A stretch of 64,000 nucleotides of DNA from Chrysogorgia sp. JL179-B06. Its lineage: Eukaryota > Cnidaria > Anthozoa > Scleralcyonacea > Chrysogorgiidae. Of the stretch, positions 55,876 through 64,000 are shown piece after piece (the stretch's first letter is position 1; each line of letters begins with the position of its first letter). Location: NCBI GenBank assembly GCA_035772405.1, contig JAYKKM010000124.1, positions 124,001 to 188,000 of the forward strand, given 5' to 3'. The notes beneath the pieces were generated by a model. It made no database searches, was not told where the DNA came from, and saw only the letters and a list, made by a program, of their open reading frames with translations. A program made the translations under genes and the position numbers.

Positions 55876-56818
55876 TGTCAAAAAAAATAAAATGAGGACA
55901 ATTTTTTACTAAATCTAATCCGTTTTTAAATATAGTTTTTGAAGATTGATTTATAGAAGCAATGCTTTTTTCAAATAATAATGTTATTTTAGAACCTTTG
56001 TTGGAAATGAAGACATCATAAATTTATTAAAGCAAAAATATGATATATCATATAAAGGTTTTGATATTGATCCAAAAAACAAAAAAACTATAAAAAGAAA
56101 TACATTAAAAAATTATCCAAAAAATTATGATATCGTAATAACCAATCCTCCATATTTAGCAAAAAATTCTGCTACTAGAAAAAATATTCCTTGAATATAT
56201 GATGGTTTTGATGATTTATATAAAGTATCCCTAAATAAAATGTTAGAAAATAATCAATATGTAGCAGTAATTATTCCTGCAACATTAATAACTAGTGGGT
56301 TATTTCAAGACAGGTTATCTGACTATATTTTGTTAAATTTCCCTATGTTTAAAGATACTAACACTCCTGTTTGTTTGGCATTATTTAAGAAAAATAATAG
56401 TAGTGATTTTAGGATATGAGAATTAAATGATGAAAATAATATTAAATTTATAAATACATATAACACTATAAAAGCCGATATAAACTTAATATTGAGTATG
56501 AAAAAAAATAGAGTTATCAAATTCAATGATAAAAAAGGAAAGTTTGGTATTTTAGCAACAGATAAAAGCACAAAAACAATTAAATTTGTATATGGAAAGG
56601 AAATACCAAAAAATAAAATAAAAAATACAAGTAGAAACATAACAAGGTTTTCTATAAATGATAATATACCTTTGCATTTATTAAATGAAAAATTAGCGAT
56701 TTTTTTTGAATTAAATGGAGAAATATTTTTAGCACCTTTTAAGAATTTAAGAAAAGATGGAAGATATAGAAGAAGACTAGATTTTAATACAATAAAAAGG
56801 ATGGTTCAATCATGTTAG
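55875..56818 (+). CDS. N6-adenine DNA methyltransferase (one frameshift)
   Basis: It starts 'KIKWGQFFTKSNPF', with 'ILEP' and then, after a missing T in a T3 run near 55995, 'VGNEDIINLL' (motif I region). 'DIVITNPPYLAKNSATR' is the catalytic NPPY. 'YVAVIIPATLITSGLFQDRL' and a target-recognition part follow, about 314 residues. The stop overlaps the next ATG (ATGTTAG), so the endonuclease gene is coupled. A decayed homologue is at 23520-24215. Confidence 0.75.
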
Positions 56819-57461
56819 AATATGAAAAAATCAGAAGAAAAAATGTTAAAGAAAATATGACAAAAGTTTTAAAAGAATATAAAAATCCTGACTTTCAAGA
56901 AAAAATTAGAAAATATGCTGAAAAATTCGATATAGATCAAAATAGTTTAGAGAAAAGAATAAAATCTAACGATAAAATAGTTATATCAATTTTTGCAAAA
57001 GATCCATCAAAACAAAATTTTTATGAAAAAACAGCAGCAGAATATATCAAACAAATAAAAGGAGTTAAGGATTTTCATAATCTCCCTAATGGAGGTCAAA
57101 ATGCTTTATTTATTAATGAAGATAAAATAATAAAAAAGAAAAATTTTAATGGTAAATTGCTTAGTAAAAGTATAGATTTTAAATGAAAAATTTAGTATTA
57201 AAAACATGCAATATTATGCTTTTCATAAATATATTCATGAAAAATGGAGGGGCTCAAGACAATCAATTCAATGATGTGTTGATATCTATAAAAGTTGCAA
57301 AAAGTATAAATAGTAAAGCTATTCATAAAATTTTATTTATTTGTGATGGCAAATATTTTACAAATATTAAATTAGATATATTAAAAAAAACAATATCAAA
57401 TAAAAATCATTTAGTTTTAACAATAGATGAGATAGAAAGCTATTTGAATGAAAATTCATAA
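56812..57461 (+). CDS. Probable type II restriction endonuclease (two frameshifts)
   Basis: The readable front has 'EKTAAEYIKQIKGVKDFHNL' and 'NALFINEDKIIKKK'; the end has 'GGAQDNQFNDVLISIKVA' and 'KILFICDGKYFTNIK' before 'LVLTIDEIESYL'. 'YYAFHKYIHE' lies in a third frame near 57200. The two A5 runs at about 57187 and 57240 account for the changes. The conserved parts recur in the decayed copy at 23.5 kb. Endonuclease role is inferred from coupling to the methyltransferase; 'FICDGKYF' could be the active-site strand. Confidence 0.55.
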
Positions 57462-57905
57462 TAAAGAAACAATCACTTTTATTCAAAAAAATTAAATAAT
57501 TACTTTATAAAAGTAATGGTCATTTGAGCAAAACATAGTAAAAACACATAAAAAATAATCACTTTTTTTATTTTAGGAATTGTAATTTATTTTAAACTGA
57601 CCCAAAAAAAGGAGACTCCAAAAAAAGGAGTTTTTTTAATCTTCTAATTTTGAATTATGACCCTTCTGATTCAGTTAATGGAATGAAATTCAATTTAAAA
57701 GACAACAATTAGAATTAGAAATTGATTATGAACTCATCTAATAATAAAATACATTATATTAAAAATATTTTATCCAAATGATCAAATATTAATTTGTGTT
57801 ATTCTAAACATTAAAACTAAATTTTCAAAATCAAATTGTTGTAAATATTTTTGCTTAATTTTTTTGCAAAAATTTAATTAAACTATTTTGAAAATAAATA
57901 TATTA

Positions 57906-58873
57906 TTATTTTTGAGCTGTTTCCTTGAACAAGCTGTCATAACTACCAAAATGTATTCTCAATTTTGTTTTTTGATGTAACTCATCTCATTTGTTTGGAT
58001 ATTCTTTTGGTAAATGATATATTTTCATTGCTAGCTCAAGTTCTTCATGTTGTTTTTTGTATTTTTGTAAATAAGTTTTTATATAATTAGCTACTTTATC
58101 ATTATGATCATTAAAATCATTGACATAATAATGAAATAACTCATGAATTAAGGTAAAAATATATTGATACTCTCTCTTCTGCTTGTCATTTATAAATAAA
58201 AATTTTTGTTTTTTTCTTGTAAAAGTTGCCCCATTAATTGTCGAATCGGGAATGAAAGGTTCGTTCACCAGAATAATTCCATGTTTATCTAAGAAATTAA
58301 ACAAATTTTTAATTCTAGTCCCTAACTCCTTTTCATTAATAATTATATCTAATACCCCTTTTAAAATGGTGGGTCCACTAGATTTTTTAAATTTTCCTAT
58401 TGATATTCTATGTCCGTGTTTTTTTTCAAGCAAAGCTAGTCATAAATAAGCTAATGGCTTATCTTTATATTTACTAAATCCACTAGAAACCTTTTCAAAT
58501 TCCTTTTTTCTATCATTTATTTGATTTGCATTTAAAAACTCTGAGGCCATTTTTAAAAGAGTTTCCTTAGAATATAAATTAAAATCTTTCAATTTTTTCT
58601 AAAAATAAAGCTATTTCATTTAAACCTTTATCATTTTTTCTTTTTAATAAATTTTCTTCTTCAATTTTAATTTTTAGTAAAAAAGTCTCAGGAAGTCCTA
58701 AAGCTTTTTCTATTTTCACAATTGTTTCATATTTAGGCTTTTTCTTACCCGTTAGAATATCTGAAAACAATTTGATTAGAAATAATTTGCTTTTATAGCT
58801 AACTCCTTTTGACTAATATTTTTTGCTTTTATTTTGTTTCTAATAATAATTCTTCAACCATTTTAATATTCAT
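57906..58873 (-). pseudogene. HTH-ImmA/IrrE-like protein, TA module C
   Basis: The peptidase half, including 'HELFHYYVNDF', is in frame with the middle of the protein here ('WLALLEKKHGHRISIG'). The helix-turn-helix half has frame changes near 58582 and in 58765-58790. Relative to copy B it has small insertions in runs. Most likely inactive as written. Confidence 0.6.
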
Positions 58874-59180
58874 TGAGGATGAATTTTAGTAATAATTATT
58901 TCTCTTAACATCAACAATAACATTAGTAGTAGTTTTAAATTTCTATTCGATATTTTTTATTTAATCTTAATTTTCAGGTATTATAAGTACCTTTTTTTCT
59001 TCCCAATTTTTAAACCTACAAAATTAGTTAATGCATTCTTGTAAATTTTTTGATATAAGGATTTGTCCTTTTACCTTTTGAAATTGTTTATAAATTTCAC
59101 TACTATATTCAAAACAAATTGTTTTTATCTTCCAATTTGTTTTTAAGCTTTAATGTTGGATATCCTATATTCATCCACAT
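58863..59180 (-). pseudogene. HigB-like toxin gene, TA module C, broken
   Basis: The same damaged HigB-type sequence as copy B, with further single-base insertions. No full-length frame. Confidence 0.5.
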
Positions 59181-59230
59181 TTCCTTTCCTTTAACTAATT
59201 AATTATATATTTTTTGCTAATATATAAAAC

Positions 59231-59846
59231 TTAATTTTTATTAAATCGAAAAACAGAGAAGGTCCTAAATTCATTAAAAAATCAAATTTATGACATAAAT
59301 ATAAAATAATTAATATTGCAAATTTTGTGTAAATAAAATTTTTATTCTATAAATAATAAATTTTCAGTGTTGTCATTTCATATTAACATAAAAAAATTCT
59401 AATTTCTTAATTATTGATTTTTTTTTGTTTATTTTTAAATTTTCCAAGATTAAAAATGATTAACAATTAATTATTAAATTTAACATAAATATAATACATC
59501 TATAAAAATATTCATTATGATTAAAATTCTTTTATCTTTTTTTCTTTTTTGCTCCTTACAATTTTTCATTATTTTTAATATAACTTTGAATTATTATGTT
59601 CTTTTAAGTAAGTAATATTCATGTTTTCAGTATTATTATATATTTGAAAATTTAAAAGTATGTTTTAAAATTAATTTGGATTTTTACAGCCATTTAAATC
59701 ATTTCATTTAACTGAATTTAAAAAAATATTATTTGCTTTTCATAACAAAAAAATATAAAATTATTTAGAATTTTTGCACAAAATAAAATATAGTTTCAAT
59801 TTTTATATAGAACTCATGATTTAAAATACTTACATTTGCATAATTC
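59231..59846. other. Intergenic, very AT-rich
   Basis: No ORF with protein-like character and no clear hairpin beyond AT noise. I see nothing in it. Confidence 0.3.
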
Positions 59847-60167
59847 CTAACCTGTTTTTTTAATTAAATCAATTATAGTTGCAGAATCTGTATCAATATT
59901 TATCCCCATTCTAATATGATATGATTCATTTCCCAAAGAATTTATTTTTAAAATAAAATTCATTTTATTTCTAATATTTTTTTCATGAAAACTAAAAGAT
60001 TTTAGATGATGAGAATCCTTAGATGTATCATTAAAAATAATAAAATCAAGTTTTTTTAAACTATCTTGAGTGTGATTCTCTAAATCAATATCAACAATTT
60101 TTTTTATAAAAGGTAATATAATTTTATATTTTTTATCTATAAAATCCCTTTTAAAAATTAAAAGCAC
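59847..60167 (-). CDS. Small protein paired with the AAA_15-type ATPase
   Basis: 106 residues from a GTG at 60165-60167, with AAAAAAAGG upstream, 13 bp after the ATPase stop. It shows an alternating strand/helix pattern ('LDFIIFNDTSKDSHHL', 'SYHIRMGINIDTDSATIID'). No family recognised. Position suggests the effector or accessory partner of the ATPase. Confidence 0.45.
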   Translation of the reverse strand: MLLIFKRDFIDKKYKIILPFIKKIVDIDLENHTQDSLKKLDFIIFNDTSKDSHHLKSFSFHEKNIRNKMNFILKINSLGNESYHIRMGINIDTDSATIIDLIKKTG

Positions 60168-60180
60168 CCTTTTTTTAATT

Positions 60181-61705
60181 TTAATTAGTAAATTTAATGT
60201 TTTCTTCCTCTAGTTTGTCATTTAATTTTCCGAGTTTATAAAAAAAGAAAGTTTGAATTAAAATGAATGGCAAAAAATATGCTAATGCTTCTTGAGTAAT
60301 ATTATCTAACTTGCAACTAGAAAATTTTTTTTTAGTTTTAAACTTCATATTATTTATGTTAAAAACATCGCAAATGTTGTTTGCTTCTTGTACTATTTCA
60401 TCGAAATTTATTTTTTTTGTCAAATTTCACTCTCTGAAAAATTTGTTTATAATTTGTCTTATTACGTGATTTGATAAGGTTGATTTTTTTGTAGAATTTT
60501 TTGAAGCTCAAAAGATATCACTATAATAATTTTTACTTTTAATCATAGCCAAAATATCTTCTGTTCTTTTTGAGTTTCTTTCAATATTTTTAATATTAAC
60601 AAAGTTATTATTTTCTTCCATAAAAACATTTTTTGGAGTTACTATTTCTCTTTCTGCTATTAAAGGATTATGAGTAGTTAAAATTATTTGAGCATTTTCT
60701 TTGTTAACTTCAGGATCTGAATATAAATTTATTAATAATTTTATAATTGAAAGATGAAGCCCATTTTCAATTTCATCAATAAGCATTATTCCACCATGTT
60801 CAAATAATTTTAGTGATTTTGGCAAAAATTTCAATGAATTTTTGGGTTCCAAAGGATAAAACATTAGGATTAATGGGTCCAAATTTTTATCTATAGAATT
60901 TTAAATAAATATTAAAAGCTTTGCTTTCATTATCAAAATCAATGTAACTAATATTTGGATCAAGTTTTTTTAATAAAAATACTATTTCCTTTACTCCTAT
61001 TTTATTAGAAATTGCATTTATATAATAATTTGTTAAATTTTTAACATTAATTTCACCTATTTTTGTAATGGGTTCAACATCTCTGAATAAAGCATCTGCA
61101 TTTAAATCTTTACTGTTAAATTGACTAAAAAAATCTATTTTCTCTAGTTTGGAATTAATTTCATTTATCATTGAATTAGGTGCTTTTGAAGCTGGATTTT
61201 CAATTTGTAAGGAATTTAAAATATATTTTATATCTAAAACATTTCCATTAACATTTAATACAAAAGAACTTTTAGATATTTCTAGACTAATTTCTCTATT
61301 TTCAGTTAACTTCATGGAAATTAAAGAACTTTCAGAGCCTGCAAATTTTATTTCTTTGTAAAGATTTTCAACAACGAAATCTCCTGCTTGGATTTCATGA
61401 TCTTTTCAATTATATTGTTCATCTACTTTAATAGAAGTCATACTTTCATGTTCACTTCTATAAGTCTCTATTTCCTTAGTGATAGTTCTTGATTTATAAA
61501 AAATCATATTTCTTATAAATTTTTCTTTTTGTAAAAACATAAAAATAAAACTTAATGCCTTAATAAAACTAGTTTTACCTGCGGCATTTTTAGCTAAAAA
61601 TAAAGGAGATAATGCCAAGGCATTATTTGCCTCCATTATAATTTGGTTTTCTAATATCTTTTCTTCTTGTATGTTCTTTAATGAAAAATCAACATTTAAA
61701 TTCAT
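60181..61705 (-). CDS. AAA_15/AbiEii-like ATPase (two lesions)
   Basis: About 507 residues. Walker A 'LFLAKNAAGKTSFIKAL' near residue 42, a signature region 'VLSFGTQKFIEIF', Walker B 'GGIMLIDEIENGLH' and H-loop 'ILTTHNPLIAE'. A stop at about 60898 and a frame change in an A4 run near 60825 interrupt it; otherwise the frames join. ATPases of this type work with a second protein in several anti-phage systems. The decayed locus at 34942-36775 is related. Confidence 0.65.
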
Positions 61706-62476
61706 TTATTCCATATATATTTTTAATTTTAATTTGTTTAATCATTTTTTATCTCCTTCATTATACTAAAAATACAAAAAATTTGTGTTTTAATTTTAAA
61801 ATTAAAAATAGTAAGTTAGAATTTAATATTTTTTACAACAAAATATTATAAAAACAATTATCATTAATAATAAATTTCTATAATTTAAAAAAAATGTATT
61901 CATATAAAAAAAATAATTGAAAATATTTGATTATAAAATTAGTTTACTATTAATTTTCAAAAGCATTTAAAAACATATATATTATATTTTAAACCCAAAA
62001 CAAAATTGAAAAAATTACATGTTAATGTTAATAGAATGAATCAATTATAAACAAGCATTTGTATTGCATTTTGAATATACATTTATACAATAAAAAAATA
62101 AAAAATACAAAGCTAAATGCATTTTAAAATATATCAGTTTGGAAGAATTGAGTGCAATAAATAAACTAATTAAGAATACTTTTATTCCTTTTTAAATATA
62201 AATTTCAATGGATTAAGCATGATTAAAAATTTCATCAATTACATATTATAAATGGTAAAAATAAATATAAGTGCTCTCATTGAAACAAATCAATCAAATT
62301 ACATGACCAAAAACTTAAAAAACACAATACTTAATTGTAATGAATACAATAAATGACAAATAACAAAAAATAAAAAACTTTGATATTCATTTCCTAAATG
62401 TGTATGATAAAAATTATATCTTTCCAAATGAAACTGTAATTTATTTTATTTATAATGAGAAATAATATAAAAAACT
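61706..62476. other. Intergenic, very AT-rich
   Basis: No supported gene. A short plus-strand stretch near 62250 ('NGKNKYKCSH') could be noise or a zinc-finger remnant; I cannot support either. Confidence 0.3.
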
Positions 62477-64000
62477 TTACTTACTCATAAGTAATAAATA
62501 CTGAATTTCTTCTATAATCTTTTCTCTTTCTATTTTTCATCTAAGTTCAGTAATTCTATATATTGGTGAATACCCTTTGGCTTCAATAAACCTTTGTCTC
62601 TCAAAGTCTTGCACTTGTTTTTCAAATCCCGAGTGGTATCTATATCCATCAACCTCAATGCCCAATAAAAATCCTTTACTATCATCTATTATTGCTAAAT
62701 CTATTCGATATGAACCAATGACAAATTGGGTTGTAATGCGTGCCTTATCAAATACTTTTATTTCCTTTCTTAATTGATCATAAGCTTCTTCTTCAAAACC
62801 AGATTCAAATGTTTCAGTTTTTTTTGCTAGATTCTAAGGAGATTCTCTTTCGATCTTTTGATTTTTTTTCAAGATAGGCAATTTCAATCTCTAAAAAACC
62901 CTGATGGAATTATTAGAAATTCTAGGAAATTCATTTGCACATATTGATTTTAAAACAATCATTTTTCTTTAGCCCTAGAAAATAGCAACATTTAAAGCAT
63001 TTACTACCCTCTGGTCTAGCAACATATGTAGACCCTAAATGTGCGCTCTTATCATAAGCTACTGACACTATAACAAGATCAGCTTCATCACCTTGAATAT
63101 TTTCCAAATTTCTTAAAACTACTTTTCCATCCTTTATCATATCCATAATTGGAAAGTAGATTTCATTACTATAAATAAGAGCTTCAACATATTGTTTTTG
63201 GGTAGAGTTTAGTGTTAAAAGAATGATTTTTTCATAATCAGAAACTTTTATTCTAAAAGAATATCTAGCATTTTTTCTGCCTCTTTTTTATTGATTCTCT
63301 GTTCCCATTTGCCGTTAATGTTGAAAATTTTTATTGCTTCATAATTAATGTAATCTTTATGATCAATAACATCTAATTTGCCTTTATAAAATTCTTTTGA
63401 TGAAAAAAGCATTAAATCAGATAATTTAGAGCGATAATTTTTAGTTAACATGTATTCTCTAGATTGTAAACCCTTATTATAAGCAAATTGCAGTAGAGAA
63501 CTTACATCTCCTTCATACTCATTATCAAGCTTTGTGTTATCACGGACACTAAAAAAATTAGAAGGTTGCATTTGCTGATTATCTCCTGATATTATGGATT
63601 TATTAGCAATGAATAAAAACGGAAATGCTTTCTCAATGTGTAATTGTGATGCTTCATCAAAAAATGGCATAATCATACTTAAAATTCATATCAATTGTAT
63701 TTGCTAAGGTTTGCGGGGTAGAAATAAATACATCAAACAAATCGATAATTACTTTTTTGTAAATATTGACAAATTTATATGGAATCCTGAATCCTGATTG
63801 ACAGTTTTTTATAAAAGTTTTAATTTGCTTACTTGATCCCTCTTTTGCTTGTAGTGTTTTTAATCTCTTTCTAAATCTTTGTGCTAGTACAACTTCTAAA
63901 TAACCTTCATCATCACTATTAAAAATATTTCTTTTTGTAGCAAAAGTTTTTTCTATGTTTACTAGATCATCAATTTTTAACAAAAGTTTTATATTAGAAA
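62477..64000 (-). CDS. SF1 helicase with C-terminal restriction-endonuclease-like domain, partial (frameshifts)
   Basis: The 5' end lies beyond the window. Visible: Walker B 'YAIFDEASQLHIEKA' (across a T-run frame change near 63660), 'IISGDNQQMQPS' (motif III), 'LTKNYRSKLSDL' (motif IV), 'LENIQGDEADLVIVS' (motif V) and 'VAISRAKEKMIVL' (motif VI, frame change near 62995). The C-terminus has 'SYRIDLAIIDDSKGFLLGIEVDGYRYH', a Vsr/MTES_1575-type nuclease core (D...ExD/HxxH). AAA_11/AAA_12 helicases with this nuclease tail are common in mycoplasmas. Ends at TAA 62477-62479. Confidence 0.75.

Larger units (their letters stand above)
57590..59230. repeat. Duplicated segment, copy C (TA module with flank)
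   Basis: Direct repeat of 46840-48370, with an extra 60-80 bp near 57790-57870. It includes a copy of the terminator hairpin at 57614-57637, which would serve the R-M operon just upstream. Otherwise 57462-57905 contains no gene. Confidence 0.8.

Overview
The window comes from a mollicute (Mycoplasma-like). UGA has to be read as Trp in nearly every recognisable gene, including tkt, rpoD, thiD and the surface proteins. Base composition is very AT-rich, genes sit in tight overlapping operons, and the surface-protein genes have mollicute-style repeats. Many genes carry single-base lesions, mostly in homopolymer runs. Even rplM (ribosomal protein L13) and efp are affected, so some apparent pseudogenes are probably sequencing or assembly indels rather than true decay.

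Layout. 0-6 kb: accessory region with a broken DUF2075 protein, a broken tyrosine recombinase beside an invertible-promoter-like inverted repeat, a broken cytosine methyltransferase and an intact repeat-rich surface protein. 6-10.7 kb: tpx, folA, thyA, a hydrolase, a phosphodiesterase and a 3' fragment of uvrC. 10.7-14.06 kb: an IS1595-like transposon whose transposase shares an operon with a restriction-modification system. 14-18.6 kb: a second copy of the recombinase/inverted repeat/methyltransferase/surface-protein cassette and a DUF1295 remnant. 18.7-29.3 kb: conserved core (rpsT, two tRNAs, rpsI, rplM, tkt, efp, rpmG, nfo, Nif3-like, rpoD, dnaG) interrupted by a decayed restriction module. 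29.9-34.6 kb: a long repetitive surface protein. 35-37.5 kb: a decayed ATPase locus. 37.6-41.15 kb: a TPP-riboswitch-controlled thiamine salvage operon (a ThiT-TenA fusion, ThiD, ThiM, ThiE). 41.4-64 kb: a defence island.

The most interesting locus is 44.28-46.77 kb. A CRISPR array of eight identical 36-bp repeats and seven 30-bp spacers lies directly upstream of a gene for a protein of about 643 residues. It has RX4H motifs at residues 90-95 and 621-626, one near each end, which is the layout of Cas13b. If confirmed, it is an unusually small type VI effector in a mollicute, with no cas1, cas2 or cas9 in view. It reads through after one extra A in an A-run. HigB/HTH-ImmA toxin-antitoxin-like modules flank it on both sides.

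The rest of the island holds a DUF4143 ATPase with a tandem palindromic operator, a zinc-ribbon/DUF4145 protein, lone nucleases, a three-gene coupled operon ending in an unfamiliar protein with a CxCxxC cluster, a second restriction-modification system beside a decayed IS1595-type transposase, a duplicated toxin-antitoxin module, an AAA_15-type ATPase pair, and an SF1 helicase with a C-terminal nuclease domain that runs off the window.
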